Of a stretch of DNA of 64,000 bases, positions 45,796 to 54,656 are shown piece after piece (the stretch's first letter is position 1; each line of letters opens with the position of its first letter). The DNA is from RDXT01 sp033762375. GTDB taxonomy: Bacteria > Bacteroidota > Bacteroidia > J057. The notes below the pieces were generated by a model. It did no database searches and was not told the origin of the DNA. It saw nothing but the letters and a program-made list of their open reading frames with translations. The stretch covers positions 76,403-140,402 of the forward strand of contig JANRLQ010000102.1 in assembly GCA_033762375.1 (NCBI GenBank), given 5' to 3'. The position numbers and the translations under genes are program-made.

Positions 45796-46578
45796 TCAGG
45801 GCTCTGCGCCACACCGGATACCAGTGAGTTTCCACTCCGTAGGAGAAGCATAATCCAGGTACCGGTCTATCCGCACCTGTCGCTCCCGGCTGGCGCGGGT
45901 GAGCAGGGTCATGTCCTGTAATACCCCGGGATTTTGGCCTACGGCATCAGAGCCCCGGAGGTCCGTGGGCCGTCCCAGGCCACCCGTCTCAAATCGCAGG
46001 GTCAGCGGCCCGCTGCACATCCCCGGAAAGGCTGACCGCGGCAGGGCCAGCTCCAGGTGCATCAGGTTGACGGTATCAAGCTGGATACCGGCATTGATGC
46101 CGCCGGGGTTTCGGGTGCTGCCGATTACGGTGTCGTGTTTCCCATAAAAATTGATCAGGGCCAGACGGTCAGCCCCTGCCAGCCGCTCAGGCAGGTTCTG
46201 GCGAATGGCACCTATATAATAGTCGAGTGTGTAGGTATCCTTAGGTCGGCCTGAGGCGGGCAGCCCCATCGGATAGAGGACCCCTTTTTTCCCTTCATCG
46301 GTTTCAATCCATGTCGTGAGACCCGTCAGCACAATCTGGTTCTGCAGTACCAGCCCGGCAATGTCCAGGCTGATATATAAGTATTTATCGTTGTACGAAA
46401 CCGCATAATAGACCCCGCTTTTCCGGTCTTCGCAGTAAAACTCAGGGCTGTCTATGGCATCTCCATCGGCGGTGAAGGGTGTCAGTTGGAGTTGGTGGCG
46501 GCAATCGTTTTGGGCTGAAAGGGCAAGGGCAGCTACCAACGTCACGCCCAGCAGCATCGTGCGGATATAGGGTGTCAT
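45796..46578 (-). CDS. Uncharacterised secreted beta-sandwich-like protein
   Basis: 260 residues from the ATG at 46578, which gives a signal peptide (about 8-22, ALALSAQ). The mature part has the pattern SPEFYCEDRKSGVYYAVSYN, then DKYLYISLDIAG and LTGLTTWIETDEGKKGVLYP, resembling the DOMON/CBM9-like beta-sandwich proteins common in Bacteroidota, where the phrase LWID..GKK recurs. Ligand unknown. It starts 17 bp after the acyl-ACP thioesterase stop and probably shares its transcript. Confidence 0.6.
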   Translation of the reverse strand: MTPYIRTMLLGVTLVAALALSAQNDCRHQLQLTPFTADGDAIDSPEFYCEDRKSGVYYAVSYNDKYLYISLDIAGLVLQNQIVLTGLTTWIETDEGKKGVLYPMGLPASGRPKDTYTLDYYIGAIRQNLPERLAGADRLALINFYGKHDTVIGSTRNPGGINAGIQLDTVNLMHLELALPRSAFPGMCSGPLTLRFETGGLGRPTDLRGSDAVGQNPGVLQDMTLLTRASRERQVRIDRYLDYASPTEWKLTGIRCGAEP

Positions 46579-46595
46579 ACAATCGGAATCCAGGT

Positions 46596-47348
46596 TCAGG
46601 CAGGTAAGGTACGCCATACCAGCCGGGCACGGCTGACTTCTTTGCCGGAAGACCGGACAGAGAAGTCCTGCACAGGCGGTATAGCTGGAGACAAGACGTT
46701 ATAGACCTCGATGGGGTTGCTTTCGTGGGTTTCGCCCAGGAAATGTATTTCCAGCTCGCTCACCTCGTGGGCATCGCGGAAGGCCGGGTCCAGGCTGTCG
46801 TACATCCAGCGGAGGTAAGCAGCGTTGTTGACATGGCCCGCCAGGTCGGTATCACTGTAGCGCGCAATCGTGGACCAGCAGGGGCCCGTCAGGGGCACTT
46901 CGGGGAGTTTGCCGGGCAGGTCTGTCAGGGCCTGACGCTCCGGCAGCAGCGGGAACAAATGCCCGACATCTCCGATGCGGACAGGCTTGCGGGAGGTCCA
47001 GTCCAGCGTCACCCAGAGAAAAGAAGCGCGTACGACAATATCCCCAGCCCCGTCCCGGACATAAAAATCCCGCGATGAATACGGCCCCCGCAGGTCGCGC
47101 ACCCAGGTCTCCACCCGGAAGGTCTCCTGCCAGCATAACGTGCGCGTCAGTACCAGCCGCATCTTGTAGAGCACCCAGACCTTCTCCAGGGCCCGCATGT
47201 CATCAAATCCCGCCCCGATCTCCACAGCATGATGGGCCGCCGTTTCCTGCATCGCATGGCAGAGCGCCGGGAGCCGGAGGCGGCGGTGTACGTCCGCCTG
47301 TGACGCACGCACGGTATAGGTATCGGTCCAGATGGCAGGTTTTTCCAT
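46596..47348 (-). CDS. Acyl-ACP thioesterase (FatA/FatB family)
   Basis: 250 residues, a double hotdog protein. First half: IWTDTYTVRASQADVHRRLR, then VWVLYKMRLVLTRTLCWQE; second half: ARYSDTDLAGHVNNAAYLRW (about 161-180), where Asp, Asn and His (DLAGHVNN) match the catalytic motif of the family, and ELEIHFLGET. It releases fatty acids from acyl carrier protein. Bacteroidota members of this size are typical. The desaturase at 50 kb also belongs to fatty acid metabolism but is not in an operon with it. Confidence 0.9.
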   Translation of the reverse strand: MEKPAIWTDTYTVRASQADVHRRLRLPALCHAMQETAAHHAVEIGAGFDDMRALEKVWVLYKMRLVLTRTLCWQETFRVETWVRDLRGPYSSRDFYVRDGAGDIVVRASFLWVTLDWTSRKPVRIGDVGHLFPLLPERQALTDLPGKLPEVPLTGPCWSTIARYSDTDLAGHVNNAAYLRWMYDSLDPAFRDAHEVSELEIHFLGETHESNPIEVYNVLSPAIPPVQDFSVRSSGKEVSRARLVWRTLPA

Positions 47349-47424
47349 ATCGGCTGGAAAATTGCGGATAAATCTGGAGATTACCCATTATAACTGCTTA
47401 CACAATTGCCGTAATATATTCCAA

Positions 47425-47456
47425 TCCTCACAAGGGATTTGAAACCCTTGTGAGGA
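47425..47456. repeat. Long perfect hairpin
   Basis: Perfect 12-bp arms TCCTCACAAGGG/CCCTTGTGAGGA around an 8-base loop, located after the 3' end of the dehydrogenase subunit gene and before the thioesterase start. No T-tract. It is like the nested palindromes in style but has a different sequence. Confidence 0.7.
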
Positions 47457-47471
47457 GTATGGTGTTGATCA

Positions 47472-48128
47472 TCAGCTATTTTCATACGAAACGCCGAGCC
47501 GGTCCAGCCAGGCTTGCGGAGCACCCTGCCAGTCATTGGGCCGGTTGCCCATGTACTGGAGGTCTTCCATGCCCATTTTGCTGGTAAAAAAGCCCGTCGC
47601 GACCAGGTCCCGCATCATGTTAAAAAACGTCACGCCCTGGCTGTGCTCGGGGGCAGCTTTGGCGGGCCAGGCGATCAGGTCGAGCAGGCCTTTTTGCTGG
47701 GTGGCATCACAGTCCACAAAGGGTTTTTCGTACATGCGGATGCTTTGGACATCTACCCAGCGCAGGCCACCCCGCATAGGTGTCTGGAATTTAGGCTGGT
47801 CTTTCATCATAAACTCAATAAACTCCGGGGCACCGGCTTCCACAGCGCCACCCGAGCGGCTATCGGCGGGGATGATGAGGTCAGAGAGCACCCGTACCGT
47901 TTTCATTTCATGCTCCGTAAAAAACGGCTCTGCCATCAGGGCCTGGTCCTCCGGCGCAAGCTGGTAATCCTGACCGGCATGGTGATGCTGGTGCAGGGTA
48001 TCAGCTCCGGGGGTTTGAGGGGCAGTCGTTTCGGCCGGGTTACAGGCAGCAGCCAGGGTCAGGCCCGCACCGGCAGCACCGGCAGCGAGGTATTTGAGCG
48101 ATTCCCGCCGGGAAAGTTGTTTTGCCAT
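47472..48128 (-). CDS. Gluconate 2-dehydrogenase subunit 3-like Tat-exported lipoprotein
   Basis: 218 residues. The N-terminus has a twin-arginine motif (SRRESLKYL) and then a lipobox-like LAAAC (Cys29), so it may be a Tat-exported lipoprotein. The mature part (about 65-210) matches subunit 3: LSDLIIPADSRSGGAVEAGAPEF (split across about 80-103) and FFNMMRDLVATGFFTSKMGM. Such subunits help export and mature the FAD-containing GMC partner. It begins 5 bp after the GMC gene on the same strand. Confidence 0.9.
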   Translation of the reverse strand: MAKQLSRRESLKYLAAGAAGAGLTLAAACNPAETTAPQTPGADTLHQHHHAGQDYQLAPEDQALMAEPFFTEHEMKTVRVLSDLIIPADSRSGGAVEAGAPEFIEFMMKDQPKFQTPMRGGLRWVDVQSIRMYEKPFVDCDATQQKGLLDLIAWPAKAAPEHSQGVTFFNMMRDLVATGFFTSKMGMEDLQYMGNRPNDWQGAPQAWLDRLGVSYENS

Positions 48129-48133
48129 ATCGG

Positions 48134-49870
48134 TCAGAGATTGCCTTTTTTCAGTTCGTCAATGATATACTCCGAAGTGCGCATGGAGAGCGCCAGGATG
48201 GTCCAGGTGGGGTTTTTGTCAGCATTGGAGACAAAAGAACCGCCGTCTGTGACAAAGAGGTTTTTGACATCATGTGCCTGGCAGTAGGGATTCAGGACTG
48301 AGGTTTTAGGGTTTTTGCCCATGCGGGTGACGCCCACCTCGTGGATGATCCGGCCAGGTGCCAGGAGGCCGTAGTTGTTGCTCGCATCGGGTTTATTGCC
48401 GAGGGGTACCCCGCCCATGGCATCAAACATTTCCTCAAAGGTATCCTGCATGTGCCGGGCCTGCCTGATCTCGTAGTCACTCCACTTGTAGTGAAACCGC
48501 AGGACCGGAATACCCCACTGGTCCACGGCATCCGGGTCTATCTCACAGTAGTTTTCCCAGCGGCCGACAGGCTCTCCGCGCCCGGAAAGGCCGACGACTG
48601 CCCCGTACAGGCGGCGGTAGTCATTCTTGAGGTCTGCGCCATATCCGCCGCCGCCATTGGGACGGGGATTGCCATCTATTTCACCCAAGACCTGATTGAA
48701 CCGGTGTACCCCGCCCATAAATCCATAACTGGGCATACTCCTGCCACCCCATATCTCGATATGGTATCCGCGCGGGAAGTCCAGTTTTTTGCCATTGAGC
48801 CACCAGGGCGCATATACATGCAGTCCCCCGACTCCGTCTTCATTGTGCGGGATCCCGTCCACCAGCTGTGGGATCAGCGCACTGCGGGAGGCACCGGTAG
48901 AGTCCATGAGATACCGGCCTATGTGTTCGCTGGAGTTGGCCAGGCCATTGGGGTGGCGGGAAGACTTGGAGTTGAGCAGGATCCGGGCCGACTCGCAGGC
49001 GCTGGCCGCGAGGATCACCGTTTTGGCCCTGACCTGATACTCCTGTTTGTCCTCCTTGTTGATATACGACACCCCTGTCGCTTTACCCTCGGCATCCGTC
49101 AGGACCTCTCTTGCCATGGCATTGGTGATGATCTCCAGGTTTCCGGTATTGAGGGCCGGAGGGATGAGGACGGAGGGCGACGAAAAATTAGAGTGCGTCG
49201 AGCAGCCGCGGTTGCACTGCGAGCAGTAGTGGCAGGCTGCGCGGCCATTGTGCGGGCGGGTGAGGATCGAAAGCCGGGAGGGAATAACCGGAATATTCAG
49301 CTTGTTACCTGCTTTCTGGACCAGGAGCTCATAGCCCCGTGGTTTAGGAGGGGGGAGGTAAATCCCGTCCGGTTCATTGGGCAGGTTCTCCTGGGTACCA
49401 AATATCCCCACGAGCTGGTCTACCTTGTCATAATACGGCTTGAGGTCGTCATAGGTGATGGGCCAGTCCTCGCCGAGGCCGTCCATGCTCTTACGGCGGA
49501 AGTCGTACGGCCCAAACCGCAGCGAAATACGCCCCCAGTGATTGGTGCGCCCGCCCAGCATCCGGGACCGGAACCAGTCAAACTCCGTTCCGGCAACCTT
49601 AGTATAAGGTTCTCCTTTGATCTCCCAGCCCCCAAAGGCCGCGTCAAACTCCCCAAAAGGCCGGTGTGTCGGGGCGCCCCGGCGGGGCGACTGGTAGGGC
49701 CACTTAAACATATCCCCCACCGACGAGTCAAACCACGGGCCTGCCTCCAGCAGCAGCACCTTCAGGCCCGCCTGTGCCAGGGTCAGCGCCGCCATGCCAC
49801 CGCCCGCTCCCGAGCCCACGATGCAGGCATCATAGACCTTCGGGTTTTTGATAATCTGAATGTCTCCCAT
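48134..49870 (-). CDS. GMC-family oxidoreductase (FAD-dependent sugar/alcohol dehydrogenase)
   Basis: 578 residues from the ATG at 49870, which puts the dinucleotide-binding fold at the N-terminus: YDACIVGSGAGGGMAALTLA and LLLEAG. Other family marks: GGRTNHWGRISLRFG (about 125-139) and near the C-terminus HEVGVTRMG and FVTDGGSFVSNADKNPTWT, with the catalytic His region. A Cys-rich patch (CHYCSQCNRGCSTHSNF, about 213-229) is shared with large-subunit gluconate/glucose dehydrogenases and may bind an iron-sulfur cluster. It has no signal, so it is probably carried out with subunit 3. Substrate unknown. Confidence 0.92.
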   Translation of the reverse strand: MGDIQIIKNPKVYDACIVGSGAGGGMAALTLAQAGLKVLLLEAGPWFDSSVGDMFKWPYQSPRRGAPTHRPFGEFDAAFGGWEIKGEPYTKVAGTEFDWFRSRMLGGRTNHWGRISLRFGPYDFRRKSMDGLGEDWPITYDDLKPYYDKVDQLVGIFGTQENLPNEPDGIYLPPPKPRGYELLVQKAGNKLNIPVIPSRLSILTRPHNGRAACHYCSQCNRGCSTHSNFSSPSVLIPPALNTGNLEIITNAMAREVLTDAEGKATGVSYINKEDKQEYQVRAKTVILAASACESARILLNSKSSRHPNGLANSSEHIGRYLMDSTGASRSALIPQLVDGIPHNEDGVGGLHVYAPWWLNGKKLDFPRGYHIEIWGGRSMPSYGFMGGVHRFNQVLGEIDGNPRPNGGGGYGADLKNDYRRLYGAVVGLSGRGEPVGRWENYCEIDPDAVDQWGIPVLRFHYKWSDYEIRQARHMQDTFEEMFDAMGGVPLGNKPDASNNYGLLAPGRIIHEVGVTRMGKNPKTSVLNPYCQAHDVKNLFVTDGGSFVSNADKNPTWTILALSMRTSEYIIDELKKGNL

Positions 49871-49987
49871 TTTGACAGGATCGTAGTAGTAAGTAGTAAC
49901 GTCTGCAGGCCGCCTGATGGACAACCCTGCCTCAACATACACAAAAGGCGGGAATCAGCAAAAGGAAATGGATCAGGCTTAGAAGGT

Positions 49988-50026
49988 TTTAGGTTTACTA
50001 ATCCTTGGAGGATTAGTAAACCTAAA
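49988..50026. repeat. Nested palindrome, copy D
   Basis: Perfect 18-bp arms with a TGG loop. Compared with copy B, one base in each arm is changed (AAACCT to AATCCT on the left, AGGTTT to AGGATT on the right), preserving pairing. It lies 10 bp beyond the stop of the desaturase gene on the minus strand. Confidence 0.88.
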
Positions 50027-50036
50027 CCTTAAAACC

Positions 50037-51104
50037 TCACGCGAACCGCATCTGCTTCAGGTGGCGGACATGTGAGCGGATGGAGCTCAGCATGGTGGGG
50101 TACTCGGTGTAGGGGATATTGTACATGGCGCAGATTTCCTTGACGATCTTGCTGATCTGCGGGTAGTGTACGTGGCTGATTTTGGGGAAGAGGTGGTGCT
50201 CAATCTGGAAGTTGAGGCCGCCCATGAGCCAGGAGATCAGTTTGTTGCGGGTGGCAAAGTTGGCGGTGGTCACCACCTGGTGGATGGCCCATTCGTTTTC
50301 GATGCGGGCGGGGTCGCCAGTCGGCACCGGAAACTGGGTCTCCTCCACGACGTGTGCGAGCTGAAACACGATGCTCGTCCCGAAGCCGGCTACCAGCAGC
50401 ACCGTAAAGTACCCGATGATCACCGGCACCAGGCCTACCTGCCAGATCGGAATGCCTACAAACAGGGAGAAGTGCAGGACTTTGCCCAGCCAAAACTCCA
50501 CATGGTCGCGCGGGGTCATCTTTTTGATGTCCATCTCGCCGATCTTGCGGGCAAAATACTTCTGGAAGTCAGCATAAAACACCCAGAAAACCAGCATGAT
50601 CGCATAAAAAAACACCCAGTAGATATGCTGGAACCGGTGATATCCACGTACGGGCTGGGTAGGGCTGATCCGCATGAAAGGTTTGACGTCAATGTCGTCG
50701 TCCATCCCATCTATATTGGTATAGGTATGGTGTACGACATTGTGCTTGAAGCGCCACATAAAGGTACTGCCGCCCATGACTTCCAGGCTGCGGGCCATGA
50801 TCTCATTGACCCAGGGGATGCTGGAGTAGGAGCCGTGGGCACCATCGTGCATGACATTAAACCCGATGGACGAAAACGAAAAACCCATCAGCACACACAG
50901 CAGGATGGCGATGGGGGGAGCAGGCGTAAAAAACACCAATACGATGTACAGGGCCACTGCCGCCAGTATCAGGACCGCAGTCTTGAGGTACAGGCGGTAG
51001 TCGCCGGAGGGTTTGATGTTTTGGGATGCAAAATAGGCATCTACCCGCTCACGCAGCGTCTGGAGAAATACCGCGTTGCGATTGTTGAAAGAGACACGAA
51101 CCAT
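50037..51104 (-). CDS. Membrane fatty acid (acyl-CoA/acyl-lipid) desaturase
   Basis: 355 residues with hydrophobic segments at about 43-60, 65-83, 150-170 and 210-235. The three His boxes are present: HDGAH (86-90), HNVVHH (121-126) and QIEHH (about 300-304), the last being the variant of front-end and delta-6/delta-12-like enzymes. It uses a di-iron centre to introduce double bonds into membrane acyl chains. No electron-transfer domain is fused. Single gene, flanked by palindrome copy D. Confidence 0.92.
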   Translation of the reverse strand: MVRVSFNNRNAVFLQTLRERVDAYFASQNIKPSGDYRLYLKTAVLILAAVALYIVLVFFTPAPPIAILLCVLMGFSFSSIGFNVMHDGAHGSYSSIPWVNEIMARSLEVMGGSTFMWRFKHNVVHHTYTNIDGMDDDIDVKPFMRISPTQPVRGYHRFQHIYWVFFYAIMLVFWVFYADFQKYFARKIGEMDIKKMTPRDHVEFWLGKVLHFSLFVGIPIWQVGLVPVIIGYFTVLLVAGFGTSIVFQLAHVVEETQFPVPTGDPARIENEWAIHQVVTTANFATRNKLISWLMGGLNFQIEHHLFPKISHVHYPQISKIVKEICAMYNIPYTEYPTMLSSIRSHVRHLKQMRFA

Positions 51105-51326
51105 ACAAATCAGATAAGGGGGAAAAAATCACTTGAGGATAAACACAGCGTCAAACATACACATATTATCTGAGGAAATATGAAATTCTGGATATGTCTT
51201 TTGTCATTGGAACTTCCCGGGTATCCGTATCCTGCAATGAAACCTGCGATAAAGATTAGCAAATACAAACGCTTTTTCTGTATTTTCGCCCCGTATGAAT
51301 CTTTGCGAAGCATCAGTTACTACTAC

Positions 51327-51989
51327 ATGAATATCCTGGTCATCGGCTCCACCGGCAGGGTGGGCAAATGTTTGGTTCAGTATGCCCTCGAAGCGGGCCA
51401 TCAGGTGACGGCTTTTGCCCGTAGCCTGGACGATTATCCCATTCAGCACGAGCGCCTTAGGTGTGTGACGGGAGATGTATTGTATCCGGCGCTGCTGGAG
51501 GCCGCCATTCCCGGTCACGATGTCGTATTGTCAGTGATCGGTATCCGGCAGTTTAGCGGGGAGATCACCCTGCTCTCCACCGGCATCCGCCATATTGTAC
51601 AGGTCATGCAGCGCCACGGCGTGAAGCGTATCCTCACCCTCACGGGGGCAGGCATCCTGCAGGAGAGTGCCGATGAGCTGATCATGGACAGCCTGAGTTT
51701 CCCGCCCAACCTCCAAAACCTCTCCCTGGACCACGAGCGGGTATACCGGATCCTGGAAGCCAGCGGGCTGGACTGGACGATTGTGGCCCCCAGTTTTATG
51801 TACAACGGCCGCCGCACCGGTCAGTATGTGACAGAGGCCGATTATTTCCCGCGTCCGGCCCAAAACCGGATCGCTGCTGAGGACGTAGCGGACTTTATGA
51901 CACGGGAAATGATTGATAATCAATATATTCGAAAACGAGTCGGAATTGCGCACCCGATCCTGATGGAAGAAATCGAGGAGGAGTACTGA
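51327..51989 (+). CDS. NAD(P)H-binding atypical SDR protein
   Basis: 220 residues from the ATG at 51327; sequence upstream in the frame is not protein-like. Cofactor loop MNILVIGSTGRVGKCLVQYA (GxxGxxG), then VTGDVLYPALLEAAI, GVKRILTLTGAG, and LDWTIVAPSFM, the standard landmarks of NmrA/BVR-B-like atypical short-chain reductases. No Ser-Tyr-Lys triad is evident, so it could be a redox sensor or reductase of small substrates. It is preceded by an AT-rich upstream region and followed by a hairpin terminator. Confidence 0.88.
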   Translation: MNILVIGSTGRVGKCLVQYALEAGHQVTAFARSLDDYPIQHERLRCVTGDVLYPALLEAAIPGHDVVLSVIGIRQFSGEITLLSTGIRHIVQVMQRHGVKRILTLTGAGILQESADELIMDSLSFPPNLQNLSLDHERVYRILEASGLDWTIVAPSFMYNGRRTGQYVTEADYFPRPAQNRIAAEDVADFMTREMIDNQYIRKRVGIAHPILMEEIEEEY

Positions 51990-52013
51990 TCTGACCCTTT
52001 TGACGGAAGCGAT

Positions 52014-52050
52014 ACACCCGGACCTGCTACAGGCAGTTTCGGGTGTTTTT
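52014..52050 (+). terminator. Probable intrinsic terminator after the SDR gene
   Basis: Stem ACACCCG/CGGGTGT with an inner CTGC/GCAG pair and bulges, followed by TTTTT. It starts 24 bp after the stop. Confidence 0.65.
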
Positions 52051-52305
52051 GTTAGGGGCAAGAGGACATAACCCATGCTCAGCCTCGCAGCAATATCCGA
52101 TTACAGCCGGGATCGTATGATGGTTTTTCATATCCGGCACCGACAGGGTAGGGCAGAGCCACAAAGTACCGGGAGCACAAGGGGAAGACAGGGACTAAAT
52201 CACAGACGCAGTACAGGTATCATTGGGCAAACGTATGAATATAGAAAAACACCCGCGCTAATAATACATTTTTGGTAAAAAGATAGGATTTATTTGGAGA
52301 ATAAG

Positions 52306-52313
52306 TAGATTTG
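52306..52313 (+). promoter_or_regulatory. Bacteroidota-type -7 promoter element upstream of glutamine synthetase
   Basis: TAGATTTG matches the TAnnTTTG -7 consensus of Bacteroidota exactly and lies 27 bp before the start codon. No well-spaced TTTG -33 box is seen (copies at 52293 and 52271 are at the wrong distances), so this is tentative. Confidence 0.35.
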
Positions 52314-52339
52314 CCCTAAGTTTAATCAAATACTTTGCA

Positions 52340-54520
52340 ATGAACCCCAGATACAAAGCGCTTGAACAAATCCTGAGCCGCACCAGCGCTCAGCCGGTTG
52401 ACCAATCCCGCCGCCCCAGCGAGATATTTGGAGAAAACGTCTTTAATAAGAAGATGATGAAACATTATCTTTCGAAGGAGACGTATGTAGCGCTGAAAGA
52501 AACCATGGACCAGGGCCGTACCCTTGATCCTGCCATTGCCGGTCCGGTGGCCAATGCCATCAAGGCCTGGGCTATGGACAAGGGTGCCACGCACTATACC
52601 CACTGGTTTCAACCCCTGACCGGTCGCACGGCAGAGAAACATGATTCGTTTCTGGAACTATCTGATGATGAGGCCATTGACAAGTTTTCAGGCAAAGAAC
52701 TGAGCCAGCAGGAGCCGGACGCTTCTTCCTTCCCGAGCGGAGGTCTGCGCCGGACCTTCGAGGCACGCGGATATACTGCCTGGGATTGCAGCTCTCCGGT
52801 TTTTATCCTGGAGACGACCTACGGCAAAACCCTGTGTATTCCCACCATCTTCATCTCCTATACCGGTGAGGCACTCGACTTCAAGATTCCGCTTCTGAAG
52901 TCTATGTCCCTGCTGGACAAAGCAGCGGTGGCAGTCTGCAAATATTTTGATGACTCTGTCTCCCGCGTTACCGCTACCCTCGGGCCGGAGCAGGAGTACT
53001 TCCTCGTAGACCGTGCCTGGTATGAGCTGCGTCCAGACTTGCAGCTGGCGGGCCGCACCCTCTTCGGGCGTCCTTCTGCCCGCAACCAGCAGCTCGAAGA
53101 CCACTACTTCGGCTCTATTCCTGAGCGGGCATTTGCCTTTATGAACGAGCTGGAGCAGGAAGCCCACCGCCTGGCCATCCCGCTCAAAACCCGCCACAAT
53201 GAGGTGGCGCCGAGCCAGTTTGAGTGTGCACCTCAGTTTGAGAGCCTCAACATCTCCATTGACCACCAGTTGATGACGATGGACCTGATTGACCGGGTCG
53301 CTCAAAAACACAACCTGGTAGCCCTCCTGCACGAAAAACCATTTGCAGGCATCAACGGCTCCGGCAAACACAACAACTGGTCCATGGGGACCGATACCGG
53401 CAAAAACCTCCTGTCTCCGGGCAAAAATCCGGAGGAAAACCTGATGTTCCTCACGTTTTTTGTGACGGTCATCAAGGCTGTATATGAGTATGCCGACCTC
53501 CTGCGGGCGAGCATTGCATCTGCGCCAAACGACCACCGTCTCGGTGCCAATGAAGCGCCTCCGGCCATTATCTCTGCATTCCTCGGTTCTCAGCTCGCCA
53601 AAATCCTGGACGATATCGAGAATCCGCCCCGCCGCAAGAAAAATGAGAAGTCTTCTGACCTCATGCACCTCGGCATCGCGGAGATCCCCCCGCTTTTCCT
53701 GGACAACACGGACCGCAACCGTACGTCACCTTTTGCCTTCACCGGCAATAAGTTTGAGTTCCGCGCGGTAGGCTCATCTGCCAACAGCTCCAACCCCATG
53801 ATGGTTCTCAACGTCATCGTGGCTGAGCAACTCCGTGACTTCAAAGAGCAGGTGGACGCCAAGATCAAACGTGGCCGTAACAAAGAAGCTGCCATCCTGG
53901 ATGTGATCCGTGAGTATGTCAAGTCATCCAAAGCCGTACGGTTTGAAGGAGACGGATACAGCGAAGAGTGGGTAACTGAGGCTGCCGCACGTGGTCTTTC
54001 CAATGTGAAACAAACCCCCCGTGCCCTGGATGCCTATGTCGCACCTAAGGCTGAAGAACTGTTTGTGAAAAACGGTGTATTCACCAAGGAAGAGCTCCAC
54101 GCCCGCCACGAGGTACTGCTTGAGAACTACATCAAAAAGGTCCAGATTGAAGCTGATCTGATCCACGATATCGCCACGACCAGCATCATCCCTGCCGGTG
54201 TCAAGTACCAGCTGGAACTGCTGGAGACCATCGAAGGCGCACAGGAAGCCGGGCTGAAAAAAGAAGCCTTCAGTGCTCAGGTAGCACTGGCTGGCAGCAT
54301 CGGGGAGGCCCTCGGGACCATCTACGACCTGTCCGCTAAAATGGCTGAGGTACGCGAAGCGGTAGAGAAAGGCCACTCCCGTGAGATTGCGATCGGGTAT
54401 GCGGAGCAGGTGCTGCCATACTTTGACCAGATCCGGGCACAGGTAGACTACCTGGAGACGGTCCTGCCTGACACCCTCTGGCCGCTGCCTAAGTACCGCG
54501 AGATGTTGTTTGTGCGCTAA
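52340..54520 (+). CDS. glnN: Glutamine synthetase type III
   Basis: 726 residues, the long form (about 700-730) typical of Bacteroidota and some cyanobacteria. Type III landmarks: N-terminal RPSEIFGENVFNKKMMKHYL, FQPLTGRTAEKHDSF, the metal/glutamate-binding LGPEQEYFLVD, NEVAPSQFECAP, the ATP-loop region INGSGKHNNWSM and the glutamate-binding NRTSPFAFTGNKFEFRAVGS (20 residues). It makes glutamine from glutamate, ammonia and ATP. No P-II or ammonium transporter gene is adjacent. A strong terminator follows. Confidence 0.98.
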   Translation: MNPRYKALEQILSRTSAQPVDQSRRPSEIFGENVFNKKMMKHYLSKETYVALKETMDQGRTLDPAIAGPVANAIKAWAMDKGATHYTHWFQPLTGRTAEKHDSFLELSDDEAIDKFSGKELSQQEPDASSFPSGGLRRTFEARGYTAWDCSSPVFILETTYGKTLCIPTIFISYTGEALDFKIPLLKSMSLLDKAAVAVCKYFDDSVSRVTATLGPEQEYFLVDRAWYELRPDLQLAGRTLFGRPSARNQQLEDHYFGSIPERAFAFMNELEQEAHRLAIPLKTRHNEVAPSQFECAPQFESLNISIDHQLMTMDLIDRVAQKHNLVALLHEKPFAGINGSGKHNNWSMGTDTGKNLLSPGKNPEENLMFLTFFVTVIKAVYEYADLLRASIASAPNDHRLGANEAPPAIISAFLGSQLAKILDDIENPPRRKKNEKSSDLMHLGIAEIPPLFLDNTDRNRTSPFAFTGNKFEFRAVGSSANSSNPMMVLNVIVAEQLRDFKEQVDAKIKRGRNKEAAILDVIREYVKSSKAVRFEGDGYSEEWVTEAAARGLSNVKQTPRALDAYVAPKAEELFVKNGVFTKEELHARHEVLLENYIKKVQIEADLIHDIATTSIIPAGVKYQLELLETIEGAQEAGLKKEAFSAQVALAGSIGEALGTIYDLSAKMAEVREAVEKGHSREIAIGYAEQVLPYFDQIRAQVDYLETVLPDTLWPLPKYREMLFVR

Positions 54521-54561
54521 GCACACCGACAAACCTGTATAATACTTTTTGTCATCATCCG

Positions 54562-54589
54562 ATCGGCCCGCCTCTGGCGGGCCGATTTT
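54562..54589 (+). terminator. Intrinsic terminator after glnN
   Basis: 11-bp stem ATCGGCCCGCC/GGCGGGCCGAT with a 3-base loop and TTTT, 41 bp after the stop. Confidence 0.88.
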
Positions 54590-54656
54590 GGTTACGCTGG
54601 CACCGCGTCGTCCTCTCCCCGGAGGGGCAGCCGCAGGGTGGGTGGGTATTACCACC

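Larger units (their letters stand above)
51990..52339. other. 350-bp gap before the glutamine synthetase gene
   Basis: It holds a terminator hairpin for the upstream gene and, just before the start codon, an AT-rich promoter-like region. The middle (about 52075-52280) shows no convincing gene, repeat or RNA motif. Confidence 0.6.

Noticed and set aside
48341..50032. 563-codon open frame antisense to the GMC oxidoreductase gene
   Set aside because: Opposite a well-supported gene; translation shows no domain or signal.
52075..52278. 67-codon open frame before glutamine synthetase
   Set aside because: No domain or good start context, and it lies in the region that likely contains the promoter.
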